Source: Brachynemurus nebulosus (taxonomy: Eukaryota > Arthropoda > Insecta > Neuroptera > Myrmeleontidae). Taken from it: a stretch of DNA of 64,000 nt. Position 1 is the first letter of the stretch, and each line of letters begins with the position of its first letter. The position numbers and the translations under genes are program-made. The stretch lies in NCBI GenBank assembly GCA_035578155.1, contig JAPWDM010000016.1, positions 644,001 through 708,000 of the forward strand, written 5' to 3'. Shown here in pieces: positions 35,945-47,145 of this stretch. The notes beneath the pieces are model-generated. The model had not been told where the DNA came from and searched no databases. It saw only the letters and a list, made by a program, of their open reading frames with translations.

Positions 35945-38184
35945 CAGGCTCCACGAGAGGGGGGGCAGCCGGGGATGTAGCCCCGAGGCCGGAGTATCAA
36001 AGGGGGCCCGAGCCGGCCAAATAGGTCTTATTTTTTACCTAATTTTAATTCATATAAATGGATTTTTAGCCAGTAAATATCGTGACGTTAAAAATACAAA
36101 ACCTTGTACTTAAGTTGATTTTTTTTCATACATACACACATACGCTTAATTCTGTTTTTATCTGATAGATTGGTTTCCGAAAAAAATATTTATGGAAAAA
36201 ATTGTAGATTAAATAAAAATTTCATTAATCTTACCATTTTTATAGTTATGCTTGCACATTTTATTCCACAAACACTGGAAATTTAGTAATTTAGTAGATA
36301 AGGTAAGTTTTGCTTGAAAAAAAACAAACAAAAAATAACCTGGAAACACTAAACAGAAAAATAATTGATTTGAAAAACACAAAAAACAAAAGAACTCAAT
36401 AAAACCCAATTTTTTTTATGACTGCAATTATGTATGTTACTCGTACATTATTTTATAAAAGGAGCCAAAAAATATTTTTGATTTCTAATTAAAAAAACAC
36501 AAAAATATTAATTACAAGTTATTACATTTCAGTAAAATTTATATGGAAATAGTCATTTTAAAAGGAGTTTCTCATTTATAAAATTATAAAAACCACTATG
36601 TAACAAAAGCACATTTAAATAAAAGTTCCATCAGTTAACTTTTTCAATTGATTATGAAATCCACCATTCGTGTTAGAAGTTCTATGAATTATTAAACATT
36701 GAACAGAATGTCATCTCTAATTTTCAGTTATTTAAAACAAATTCAAAATAACACGTGCTTTTTTTTGAAATCCAATTATTGAGTTCCAAAAAATATAACA
36801 AAATTTTGTTTTTATTTTTGGGTAGTTAGTATAAAATTGAATTAAATCTTGTAAAAAGAGAACAAAATTTTTCTTTTTTAATCGTGTTAAATCAAATTTA
36901 TCTAAGAAAAGCTCATGTAAAAACAAAGTTAGGTGGATTTAAATTAAAAGTAATAGATATTATTTAAAAAAAAAAATAACATCTTAAATTCCTTATTATT
37001 ATTTATATTTTTAGAATTATTACAATGCCACCAAGTATTCTATATAAATTTAATTCTGTAAGTTTAAATGATCGTATAGGTTCATAAAACCGAAAAACCT
37101 ACTAATGGTGCATTTAACGAAGCATCTTTTTATTACAAGCTATTAAATACAGGAAAATTATTTTGATGACTTTTTGAAAAAAGAAATTTATTTTAGTTAT
37201 CTTACCTTTTTCCTTCATTTAATAAAAAGATACGATAAATGATAATATATATCCTGTGCTAGCGCCGCAATTAAAGATATTATCAACGCCTGTATATTTT
37301 TCGTCTTTGTTTATATTTCTAAGAATATAAATTCATAAGAATGAATTTAAAAAAAATATCACAGCATCCTGCGCATAGCGTATTTCCGATTACAAAAATT
37401 ATTTTTTCTTGGAACGAATTTACTTAGAATAATTATTCAGAACCTTCCTTATGTGATTTTTGCCCCTCTTTTCGATGGTGCAAAATACCTGAAAGGGCTG
37501 AAAACGCGTTAAGTAAAAAGAATAATATTTTTCGTGAAATTGACAAAGTAATTAAAATTTTAAATATTTTCAATATTTAAAATGAAACACAAAGTAAATC
37601 TCTCAACAGTGAATTATTTAATTTATTCATTTCTCAACTTAAATTTAAACAACATTACAAAATTTTTTTTTTCGATTTTCGAGATTATTTTTCAAGATAG
37701 ACATACCATTTTATACATCAATAGAAAGAGGAGAAAAAATTCCATTAACTATGCCAAAATCTATTTTATGTTTCGTAAGAAAAACAAGGCTCGGTGTCAT
37801 ACCTCGAAAATGGATAGTCACTGAAAAATTCTAAGAAAATATTCAACGTAAAAAGTTATTATTAGAATTTGCAGATGAAAATAACTTAATTCTCATCAGC
37901 AAGAAGTTATGGGGAGAAAAAGAAATTTGGGATTATGTCGATAGCTCCTAAATTATTGGGAAGTTTAGAGATAGCGTTTGAGACATTCACTCTAACCAAA
38001 TTAAACTCATTGCATTACTCTACCGGAAAGGGCAGAATAACCTCTGCCGCGCCAGCTAGTATCTTTTATATATTTTTGTTGTATAGATTTTAAACGACAA
38101 GGTTGGATGTCAGTAGTTTTAATATTTAACAGGGGGCCCGGGATAGTTTGTCCCTGGGGCCTTTGATTTCTCTCCACGGCCCTG
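35945..38184. mobile_element. Non-autonomous hAT-like element, 2,240 bp
   Basis: Ends CAGGCTCCACGAGAGG and, on the other strand, CAGGGCCGTGGAGAGA. An exact 8-bp target duplication CGCATGGG abuts both (35937-35944 and 38185-38192). Eight-bp duplications and CAGGG-type ends are typical of hAT. The interior is AT-rich with no transposase; a GC-rich block follows the left end. Confidence 0.85.
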
Positions 38185-38192
38185 CGCATGGG

Positions 38193-38458
38193 AATTTTTG
38201 CAACCAACCCCTTAGGCTTCAGTCACCCCAACCCTATTTTTCTTAAATTGTAAGACCCCACTTATGGTACATCATTGAAAAGCTCTTTAAAAATGCTGTT
38301 CATTAGTACCAAACAAAATATTAAATTATCGAATATTTTTTGAAGATAGGTTAAGTTAATTTCATTACTTTTGGCAATATACTTCCACTTTGCTATAAAA
38401 ACTAGGTGGTGAGGTTAGTTAAGGTTGGGTTAGTTTAGTAATTTTTGATAATATACTT
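38193..38458. other. Short AT-rich segment
   Basis: Contains GGTTAGTTAAGGTTGGGTTA-like words similar to those at 55.8 and 57.8 kb. No gene. Confidence 0.5.
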
Positions 38459-38672
38459 CGACTTTGACACTTTTAATTTCAAATGTTATCGAGTGCCTGT
38501 GAAACATTATTAGTGTATGACGGATTTTTATCCGTATTTAAACATACACCAATATTCATATGTTCACTCAATGTTCAGCTTTGGCTGATACTTGAACACT
38601 CGATATACTTTGGCAAATGGCCAATTCATTATGTTAATTAAAATTGACATAGTGTTTGAAAAATTACCAAAC

Positions 38673-38744
38673 TGGACCGGCTGGGACTCGAACCCGGATC
38701 TCTTGGTTACTAGCCAAGCGCCTTACCAACTAGGCCACCGATCA
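38673..38744 (-). tRNA. tRNA-Thr(AGU)-like module, minus strand
   Basis: Mirror copy of 38762-38833. It has the A box TGGCCTAGTTGG and B box GGTTCGAGTCC, and anticodon AGT in a CTAGTAA loop on a CTTGG/CCAAG stem. A weak first acceptor pair and one T-stem mismatch make a working tRNA unlikely; it is read as part of a retroposon. Confidence 0.6.
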
Positions 38745-38761
38745 CTGTGGTGATCACAAAG

Positions 38762-38833
38762 TGATCGGTGGCCTAGTTGGTAAGGCGCTTGGCTAGTAAC
38801 CAAGAGATCCGGGTTCGAGTCCCAGCCGGTCCA
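38762..38833 (+). tRNA. tRNA-Thr(AGU)-like module, plus strand
   Basis: 72 nt. Acceptor TGATCGG/CCGGTCC pairs except at the first position; D stem GCC/GGC; anticodon stem CTTGG/CCAAG with loop CTAGTAA, anticodon AGT at 38795-38797; T loop TTCGAGT with one C-A mismatch in its stem; discriminator A. Both internal RNA polymerase III boxes match consensus. It resembles animal tRNA-Thr(AGU) closely, but its palindromic duplication inside a transposed unit argues for a tRNA-derived retroposon head. Confidence 0.6.
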
Positions 38834-38949
38834 GTTTGGTAATTTTTCAAACACTATGTCAATTTTAATTCGACTTTGACCTAAAAACTAGGTTGTGAGA
38901 TGAATATTTTAGGAATAAATGAATGACCGCTCTCGAAAAACTCACTCTG

Positions 38950-39017
<68 letters not shown>

Positions 39018-39057
39018 CATATATAATATATATATATATTATATATATATATATAAT

Positions 39058-39130
<73 letters not shown>

Positions 39131-39137
39131 ATATATA
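38950..39137. repeat. (TA)n tract with interruptions
   Basis: About 190 bp of TA with a few TAATA breaks. It is preceded by GCTCTCGAAAAACTCACTCTG, which resembles the edge of the element at 54214-54678. Confidence 0.9.
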
Positions 39138-40702
39138 GTGCGGAATTTACAACAGAAATTAACAACAAGTTAATGCATTTTGAAAAAAAAGTGCGGAAAT
39201 TACATGCGCCCCGGTTAAGATGTGTTCAACTTGTTTATTTATCTCAATTAATACAATTATTAGTACACCAATTTTTAAATTGGTAAAATAAGATACTTGG
39301 TGCTCACAGTGATTAAATCCATTACAACTTCAAATGACGTAAGAAGAAGATGACTTCAAAAAGACCAGCGGAAAGTTCCCAAAGTATGTTTTCACTGTAT
39401 GTGATTCGAATGAATAATTTAGAAGATACCTATCAAACCTATTAAAATGCTTTTGAATTTTGGTAAGAAAATAAAATAAAAATATGAATTCTAATCATAT
39501 GAGCAAAGCCAGAGCGTATCGCTAAAGATTTGTATGTTTATCTTAAACTACTTTTTTATTGTTAGATTATCTTAAATTAGCTCAAAACAATTCTTCGAGG
39601 TAAAAGTTTAGGTATTCGATTAAATTAACTTTCTAATAAAAGATCGTCTTTTGCAAATCTCTTACCGGTACCTACATTAGGAGTATTTAAAAAAAAAAGG
39701 GTACACCCGAATTCTAAATGTATGAATAACTATAATCTATTTTGAAATCCGTAATCCTTACTTTTTTATATTATAAATTATATCTATCTAAAAAATTTAT
39801 TTCCATTCACTTACATTACAATTCTTTATTAAAAATCGCTGAATAATTTAAAAAAAAAATTATGAAATTATAAAAATAATTGTCATATACGTACTTTTAT
39901 CAATATGTTTACAGGAAAAAAGTTCTTAGTTAATCAATTTCTAATCAGATAATTTTATTTGAAATGAATTTATTAATAGGTATTACACATTATTATTTTA
40001 AATAGCATTTGTCTTATAATTTTCTATGAACACAAAATTATTAGGCCTTTATTTAATTATTGTATAAAAATTTGAAATTTGAAATTTAATTATCCACTAG
40101 CAATTTGTTAATAGTTGAAATAATTTTATTGTTAACATTTATCTTTTTAACTTAGGATTTGACGTTAAGAACACAATTAATATTGACTGTTTGAATAATT
40201 AATTTTCTAATTTTTGATCACAATTTTTAAATAAAAAACAAAAAACCAACAATCAAATTTTTAAATCAACATTGAAAGCTTTCAGTGGTACAAATTATTC
40301 TAGCATAGTAGAGCGTTGTGACGACCGGCGTCACTTTGCTATTGATACTAGACAGTAATAGTCCAAGCAAACTGTTTTGTTATAATGTACGTAGTAGATA
40401 TGAATGTATAAGAGTGAAACTACGCTTACACCAGACAGAAATATGATTATTTACTTGGGAGCGTTTTTTTAGATACAACGATTTAAAAATTACATGAATG
40501 TTAAAACATTCATTCTATGTTCAAAAAGAAGTTATGTTGTAACAAAGAAATTATGTTTATTTAAAAATAATTCGCTATTGAAAGATTGAATCTGTGAAGT
40601 TTCATCAATCAAACATTGGAAACCGGTGTGAATCTGATGCCCCGATTGCGAAAATTGAAAAATGAATTACATAGCTTAGCTCATTTGTACTTCGTTTGTA
40701 TC
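39138..40702. other. AT-rich stretch, no gene
   Basis: Only short open frames; no repeat or family recognised. Confidence 0.5.
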
Positions 40703-40708
40703 AGTTTG
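40703..40708. repeat. Left target site duplication of Polinton 2 (AGTTTG)
   Basis: Abuts the 5'-AG terminus at 40709 and is repeated exactly at 45687-45692. Confidence 0.92.
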
Positions 40709-41144
40709 AGTAGTAGGTTTTGGCCGGTTTGGGATCCACCATCCCACCATCCGACTTTTTGAGCGACCTCGGCAGGTGGTAAACTACTGAGGCGGTTCTA
40801 GAAGCCTCCGGCGGTGGGTGGAGCAAAATTTTTTTCTAGCCTAGTGGAACTTGATCCAGCCTAAGAGAACCTAAGGAAATTTGGTGTAACCTAACAAAAT
40901 TTTTTCTAACCTAAGAATTTCCCTAATAGATGGCCCAACCACCTTCGAGTTTTGTAAATTCACTGCTAGATGGCGCAGCCACCTTTGATAGCGTTGCTAG
41001 TCTGGATTCCTGTGTGTGTAAGTTTGAAAAATTGTCAATAGATTGCATCGAAAACCTTTTTTTTGATAGTTAAACTAGCCATTAAAAGATGGCCTTGCTT
41101 TCATAATTTTATAATATTTTTATCTGAAAACAGGCTTAAATTGT

Positions 41145-41388
41145 CAGCTGACGTCACTAAAGGTAAACTGATATCCAACAGCGAAGATTTCTCTCTAATA
41201 TGCAAAAATGAATTTTATCATATGATTGTATATTTTTATCTGAAAACAGGTTTAAACTTGTATAAATTGCCAGCTGACGTCACTAAAGGTAAACTGATAT
41301 CAAATAGCGAAGATTTCTGTCTAATATGCGAAAATGAAGCAGCAGGTTTTAACCTGTATGGCTACATAAAGTGTGACAGCTGACGTCA
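41145..41388 (+). promoter_or_regulatory. Three CAGCTGACGTCA motifs upstream of the left gene
   Basis: Exact copies at 41145-41156, 41271-41282 and 41377-41388, each fusing an E-box-type CAGCTG with a CRE-type TGACGTCA. The last ends 18 bp before the TATA box. The mirror arm has the same motifs, and one copy lies in Polinton 1 at 6076-6087. A role as an enhancer or replication-origin site is inference. Confidence 0.6.
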
Positions 41389-41406
41389 CCATACTATTTT
41401 TTCTGC

Positions 41407-41440
41407 TATAAAAAGGGCGCGACAGAATTTCATCAGTTAC
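41407..41440 (+). promoter_or_regulatory. TATA box and initiator of the left arm gene
   Basis: TATAAAAA at 41407 followed by TCAGTT at 41433-41438, putting the initiator A at 41435, 28 bp from the first T of TATA. Standard arthropod core-promoter spacing. Confidence 0.8.
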
Positions 41441-41531
41441 AATTTTGTTCGAAACTTTAGTGAAAAAAACATTAAACCTCATTGTTGTGAATTTTCAATT
41501 GTTGTGTGTTAAGAGTTAATTGTTGCCAACA

Positions 41532-41930
41532 ATGGAATCCATTACTGCTGGTGCTTCATCTGGAAACAGAGACTTAATTCAAAAAATGGCTGGAAATTTT
41601 GTGGATGAATTGAATCATCTTGGCGCTGTTAAACGATGGATTAAACTTTCTGATATGGAAATTGGAAAAGTATATAAAATAATGGGAGCCAGTCAACTAC
41701 CATCGAAATTCGATTCATCGAAAATGAAGACAATATTGGAATTGGAAATTGGATACATTTCGTTACCAGCGAGATTTGACAATTTGAACGAGCAGATGCT
41801 GGCATGGTTGCAAAGCAATCCAAAACTTGGTATTATGAATAATGGACTCATTGGACTAACTCATAAATTGCAATTCAAAACGTTGGATCTTCTTGAAATC
41901 GTGGAGGATGCTGAATGGGGAATTTTGTAA
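41532..41930 (+). CDS. OB-fold-like putative DNA-binding protein, left arm copy
   Basis: 132 residues. The open frame extends 12 bp upstream through a TTG, but ATG 41532 in CCAACAATGG is the natural start, about 97 bp after the initiator. The pattern KLSDMEIGKVYKIMGASQLP, then a hydrophobic TILELEIGYISLPARF and a short helix NEQMLAWLQ, resembles small OB-fold single-strand DNA-binding-type proteins encoded by insect Polintons and similar elements; this is recognition by pattern, not proof. AATAAA lies at 42012. An almost identical mirror copy is at 44464-44862; I see two amino-acid differences (Leu/Pro and His/Asp near residues 110-115). The intact frame in both arms implies selection or youth. 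Confidence 0.7.
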   Translation: MESITAGASSGNRDLIQKMAGNFVDELNHLGAVKRWIKLSDMEIGKVYKIMGASQLPSKFDSSKMKTILELEIGYISLPARFDNLNEQMLAWLQSNPKLGIMNNGLIGLTHKLQFKTLDLLEIVEDAEWGIL

Positions 41931-42122
41931 TTTATTCTCTTCAAAATGTATTATTTAATTGTACTATGTATTTTAAAAATTTCAATATTGTATCAATTTT
42001 TACATATATTTAATAAAAAATTATAAAAAAACAAAAAAAAAACAAAAAACAAAAAACAAAAAAAAAAAAAAAAAAAAAAAACAAAAAAAAACAAAAAAAA
42101 ATTCGATTTTCTTTCAATACCC

Positions 42123-44265
42123 TATAGGAGATATTAAAATAAGCTATCAGCATTTAATAAGTTGTTAAAAAAAATCTTTGTAACTTTTCCAATAGCTATA
42201 TGTTAATTATTTTAAAATTATGTGAGTGTTGTTATTTCTTACATACCACAGTCCTTAATTCTAGTAATTCGTTAAAAAAGATCACCGAAATGATTGTTCT
42301 TACAACGAACTATGTAATGTGTATTTTCTAAGCTATTAAAATAGGTAATGTTTTTGCTTGCTCCTGAATATAGGCAATTAAATCGCATTGTCCTATTAAC
42401 ATTCTGATGCGATAGAACATATGTGTAAACTATGTAATTCTTGCCAATAAGTATTCATCCATATTATTAATGATTTGCTAATTTGAAGTATCGTTTGCAC
42501 AGTAATGATCTAAAACTGCTGTGCAGGAAAGGGTTAATTAATTGAATGCAGCTTAACTCCGGAAAAAAAAATAAAATTTCGTAATCCAAAATTAAAGTTT
42601 TCATCCGCTCTTTAAAAATTATGAGAGTTATTTACTGTCCACCCTATATATACGCATTTATTCTTATGATATAAAACTACATTTTCAATTCGTTTGCTTA
42701 GAAATATTTGTCTGTGACTGATAATTTTTAGGTGTTTTTACAAAATTAAACTGCAAAAAATAGTTTAAAAGTATTTCATTGTCTATAAAAACATAAATTT
42801 TTTTTCTCTATCATCAATAAATTAACAAACAAAAAATACTTATTCAATACCTACCTAGCTTACTATAACTATTGTTTATGGTAGAAAATATTGGGGGAAT
42901 ATATAAACATAATAAGTTTCAGCGAAGTAAGAACATACGAATTTAACATGGGAAAAAATTGTTGAGATCAGAGCATGCTTGTCTTTTATGGGTATCGTTT
43001 TATATAGGTATCGATAGTTACTAAAATTTTCTTTAATTGCAAAAAGGTAAATTTGAAAACAAAACAATAGGTACCTAATTTTCTACTAAGCAGTACTATT
43101 TGTTAATAAATATTTCAACATTAGATTAATATTTATTTATAGTTATCTTAATAAATTTACTGCTATTGTCTTTTATTGACTTCTGAATATTATTTTGACG
43201 CGATATTATTTAAAATTTTGCTAAATTTTTTAATAAATAAAACACATTTTTACAAATTATAATAATATACAATATATTGGAGTATGATAATATGAGAAAA
43301 AAAAACGCTTATTTAGCATTGATAAAATAATTTCGTATTTAAGATGAATTGCTATTACTACCGTCTTTCACAAAACTAGGGGTCACTTAATACCTATAGA
43401 TATATTTAACTAATTTTTTAACAATAGCAAGTAATAAATTTTTTGATAAAAATAGCTATAAATTTTTTAGATAAGTTATAAAATATTAAAAGAAAAATTT
43501 TCTTAAAATATATGGAACATTGTGTTATTAATTTAAGACTAAAAAAATATTATGAGGAGAAATTAATGTTTCAAAACTGTTTTAAATTCTTGATATTACA
43601 TATTCAGTTTTAAAAATATTAAGAAATATGATTTTTTACAATATATTGATATTGTAAAATATATGTTTTTTTTTTTTAACGGTGTAGAAACGCGTACTTT
43701 TAACAGAGTACTGTATATATGCGAAATATTATATTACTATATATATTTTAAAAAATTCAGGAAAATAAATTTGGCTTATAAACACGATTCATATAGATAT
43801 AGCGAATACCTGTATTACAATGTAATATTCATATATACATATGTATGAACGTATTGGACTTATAACATTATGTATCCACATTCCAAGATTTATATTTTAG
43901 CAAATCAGCATTTCTTATATATATGTGCAAGGCTAATATTTGATAGACAATTTTATAAAGAATAATTTTTATTAAACTTGAAAAATAATTTTTATTAAGC
44001 ATGTGAAAAATTAAATTTTTCGTTTTCAGGGGATATTAAATCTTTTTTTTTGTTTTATAATTATTCACCATAAAACCTAACAATACGATGCATATCAAAT
44101 ATTACTCATATGTATTATTGATTTATACTTAGTTCAAAAATTGTGATTTAGAGACGAGACCTGAATTGAAAAATCGATTTTTTAAATTTTTTATTAAACA
44201 CCAAATAATGTTTATTTTTTAATCTGGCATAATCAAAACTAGAATATAAATCAATGTCTAGCGAT
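42123..44265. other. Unique interior of Polinton 2, no gene
   Basis: About 2.1 kb of AT-rich DNA with only short open frames. At 44140-44265 it carries a diverged copy of the 97-bp subterminal repeat of Polinton 1 (AATTTTTTATTAAACACCAAA, TCTGGCATAATCAAAACTAG). Confidence 0.6.
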
Positions 44266-44463
44266 GGGTATTGAAAAAAAATCGAATTTTTTTTTGTTTT
44301 TTTTTGTTTTTGTTTTTTTTTTCTTTTGTTTTTTGTTTTTTGTTTTTTTTTTGTTTTTTTTGTTTTTTTATAATTTTTTATTAAATATATGTAAAAATTG
44401 ATACAATGTTGAAATTTTTAAAATACATAGTACAATTAAATAATACATTTTGAAGAGAATAAA

Positions 44464-44862
44464 TTACAAAATTCCCCATTCAGCATCCTCCACGATTTCA
44501 AGAAGATCCAACGTTTTGAATTGCAATTTATCAGTTAGTCCAATGGGTCCATTATTCATAATACCAAGTTTTGGATTGCTTTGCAACCATGCCAGCATCT
44601 GCTCGTTCAGATTGTCAAATCTCGCTGGTAACGAAATGTATCCAATTTCCAATTCCAATATTGTCTTCATTTTCGATGAATCGAATTTCGATGGTAGTTG
44701 ACTGGCTCCCATTATTTTATATACTTTTCCAATTTCCATATCAGAAAGTTTAATCCATCGTTTAACAGCGCCAAGATGATTCAATTCATCCACAAAATTT
44801 CCAGCCATTTTTTGAATTAAGTCTCTGTTTCCAGATGAAGCACCAGCAGTAATGGATTCCAT
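44464..44862 (-). CDS. OB-fold-like putative DNA-binding protein, right arm copy
   Basis: Mirror copy of 41532-41930, intact, starting at ATG 44862. Differs from the left copy at two residues I can see (NNGPIGLTDKL against NNGLIGLTHKL). Own promoter on the minus strand at 44956-44987. With one gene in each arm, the element carries two working copies pointing inward. Confidence 0.7.
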   Translation of the reverse strand: MESITAGASSGNRDLIQKMAGNFVDELNHLGAVKRWIKLSDMEIGKVYKIMGASQLPSKFDSSKMKTILELEIGYISLPARFDNLNEQMLAWLQSNPKLGIMNNGPIGLTDKLQFKTLDLLEIVEDAEWGIL

Positions 44863-44955
44863 TGTTGGCAACAATTAACTCTTAACACACAACAATTGAA
44901 AATTCACAACAATGAGGTTTAATGTTTTTTTCACTAAAGTTTCGAACAAAATTGT

Positions 44956-44987
44956 AACTGATGAAATTCTGTCGCGCCCTTTTTATA
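44956..44987 (-). promoter_or_regulatory. TATA box and initiator of the right arm gene
   Basis: TATAAAA at 44987-44981 and TCAGTT at 44961-44956 (initiator A at 44959), the same 28-bp spacing as in the left arm. Confidence 0.8.
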
Positions 44988-45686
44988 GCAGAAAAAATAG
45001 TATGGTGACGTCAGCTGTCACACTTTATGTAGCCATACAGGTTAAAACCTGCTGCTTCATTTTCGCATATTAGACAGAAATCTTCGCTATTTGATATCAG
45101 TTTACTTTTAGTGACGTCAGCTGGCAATTTATACAAGTTTAAACCTGTTTTTAGATAAAAATATACAATCATATGATAAAATTCATTTTTGCATATTAGA
45201 GAGAAATCTTCGCTGTTTGATATCAGTTTACCTTTAGTGACGTCAGCTGACAATTTAAGCCTGTTTTCAGATAAAAATATTATAAAATTATGAAAGCAAG
45301 GCCATCTTTTAATGGCTAGTTTAACTATCAAAAAAAAGGTTTTCGATGCAATCTATTGACAATTTTTCAAACTTACACACACAGGAATCCAGACTAGCAA
45401 CGCTATCAAAGGTGGCTGCGCCATCTAGCAGTGAATTTACAAAACTTGAAGGTGGTTGGGCCATCTATTAGGGAAATTCTTAGGTTAGAAAAAATTTTGT
45501 TAGGTTACACCAAATTTCCTTAGGTTCTCTTAGGCTGGATCAAGTTCCACTAGGCTAGAAAAAAATTTTGCTCCACCCACCGCCGGAGGCTTCTAGAACC
45601 GCCTCGGTAGTTTTACCACCTGCCGAGGTCGCTCAAAAAGTCGGATGGTGGGATGGTGGATCCCAAACCGGCCAAAACCTACTACT

Positions 45687-45692
45687 AGTTTG
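45687..45692. repeat. Right target site duplication of Polinton 2 (AGTTTG)
   Basis: Exact repeat of 40703-40708. Confidence 0.92.
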
Positions 45693-45829
45693 TGCTGTTT
45701 TATATATTTTTTTTATTTTTATTTATTTATTTTTTTTGTGGCTCAAAAGGTAAACGGATAAGAAACATTTTAGAAATGGATAGCGCCGAAAAATTGAACA
45801 TTTTAATTTTATTAGTATTCTTCGACAGA

Positions 45830-46920
45830 GATTTGCTTGTACCTCGTTTCTATCTCTTCGCTTGTACCTAGAGTTTCGAGTATCATCTACATCCGAACCC
45901 TTTAAGATAAATACGAAAAGAAAAGAGGTATAGATGAAATTATCTAAACTTAATATAGATGAAATTACCTAAGCAAATAAAAATATTAGACGTACATTTT
46001 TAAGTTGCAATAATTATTTTAATATAAAAATAACAAAAAGGGAAAGGGACAGAAGATTTGGTATATCTGGTTTTCCTTCATTTGTTGTATTTGTTTAATG
46101 ACGTCAAAACGAGTTTAGATAGTTTTGCCTATACAAATGGGTAAAAACGATACTCTTTTGCATGGTACATTCAAATTTTGAATATCTTCAAAAACAATGC
46201 TTCAAAAACAACAAAGTTAGTCCTACATAAAATTCCAAGAACCGTGAAGCTTCGAACTTTTTGAGATATAAACAAAAAGAAAAGAGCTACAAACGGGTAC
46301 AAACGAATCTTTATCGAATGCCGTCTACAAATTTTGAATATCTTTAGAAACAATCAAGTTCATTTTATCTAGAATTTCGAGTACCGAGTTCTCCGAACCT
46401 TTTGCGGCACAAACGAAAAGAAAAGAATTACAAATGGATACAACAAACGAATACAAATGAAACTCTATCGAATACTGTTTTTAAAATTTAAGTATTTTAA
46501 AAAATAGTCAAGTTCGTTCTACCTGGAATTTCGGGTATCATGAATCTCGAAATCCTTTGAGGTACAAATAAAAATAAAAGAGGTTTGAACGGATACAAAC
46601 GAGTGTCTATCGATCCTGTTATCAAAATTTAAATGTTTAAAAAAAAAAACAACTAATTTTTGTACCTAGAATTTCAAGTACCTAGGTACAGTGTATCACC
46701 GAATACTTTGAGGTACAAATTAAATCAAGTAGAGTACAAGCGAATACAAACAAATCTCTATCGAAGTACACTAATAGAATTAAAATATCCAAACTTAGGC
46801 GGCAGCTATTTTTTAATTTTTTTCTATCTGTTCACCCTTCGAAATACAAGCAAAATAAAGTCCAATAAAAATGGGTACAAACGACACTCAGAAGAGCTGT
46901 ATTATTTACTTTTAAATTTT
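45830..46920. repeat. Degenerate tandem repeats, unit about 150 bp
   Basis: Recurring blocks of the type AGAATTTCGAGTACC, CGAACCTTTTGAGGTACAAA, AAAAGAGGTACAAACGG and TCTATCGAATAC, six or so poorly conserved copies. No gene. Confidence 0.6.
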
Positions 46921-47145
46921 TGGATTTAGAGCGCCAGGGTTCACTCTGGCGTATTGAGATAGTAAGGTAAAAGCACCAGTAGCCGTCATTGACCCAATAG
47001 CCGTCAAGTTTCAGTAAAATGATAAATATTAAGATATTATGCAAGCATATATTTTTTGTGTTTCCTTCTACACGTTCTGAAAAGTATTTCATTTATGATA
47101 GTATTCAATTCCAACCGTTATTCTATTTATGATAGCATTCAATTA

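Larger units (their letters stand above)
38469..38870. mobile_element. Palindromic retroposon with head-to-head tRNA-Thr-like modules
   Basis: Bounded by an exact 10-bp target duplication CGACTTTGAC (38459-38468 and 38871-38880). The left 190 bp is unique to the family; the right 220 bp is a palindrome whose arms read AATTGACATAGTGTTTGAAA, then a tRNA-like sequence, meeting at 38745-38761. Because one target duplication encloses the whole, both tRNA modules were inserted together. The copy at 35542 has the same arms without the modules. Confidence 0.8.
40709..42122. repeat. Left long terminal inverted repeat of Polinton 2
   Basis: Contains the outer GC-rich end, two to three tandem modules of about 105-126 bp each ending in CAGCTGACGTCA (41145, 41271, 41377), a promoter, the 132-codon gene and an A/CAAAAA-rich inner edge. 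Confidence 0.9.
40709..45686. mobile_element. Non-autonomous Polinton-type element with 1.4-kb inverted arms (4,978 bp)
   Basis: The ends read AGTAGTAGGTTTTGGCCGG on both strands, flanked by the exact 6-bp duplication AGTTTG. Arms 40709-42122 and 44266-45686 differ at only a handful of positions. The terminal modules (GACTTTTTGAGCGACCTCGG, ATCTGAAAACAGG, CAGCTGACGTCA) are shared with the Polinton at 5658-19876. The only genes are the two mirror copies of a 132-codon frame, one per arm. No polymerase, integrase or capsid gene is present, so mobilisation would need a helper. The near-identical arms and open frames suggest recent insertion, recent gene conversion, or both. Confidence 0.9.
44266..45686. 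repeat. Right long terminal inverted repeat of Polinton 2
   Basis: Mirror of 40709-42122. The inner edge is a T/GTTTTT-rich run; the outer end is ...CCTACTACT. Confidence 0.9.

Noticed and set aside
38673..38833. Genuine host tRNA-Thr gene pair
   Set aside because: The modules lie inside a unit with one target duplication and share arms with a sibling retroposon; acceptor and T-stem mismatches are present. A working tRNA is not excluded but not favoured.
41063..41383. 106-codon frame upstream of the Polinton 2 gene, with mirror at 45011-45331
   Set aside because: It spans the tandem regulatory modules; the repeated peptide only reflects repeated DNA, and it ends before the promoter.
44450..44753. 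Plus-strand frames opposite the right arm gene
   Set aside because: Shadow frames of the minus-strand 132-codon gene.
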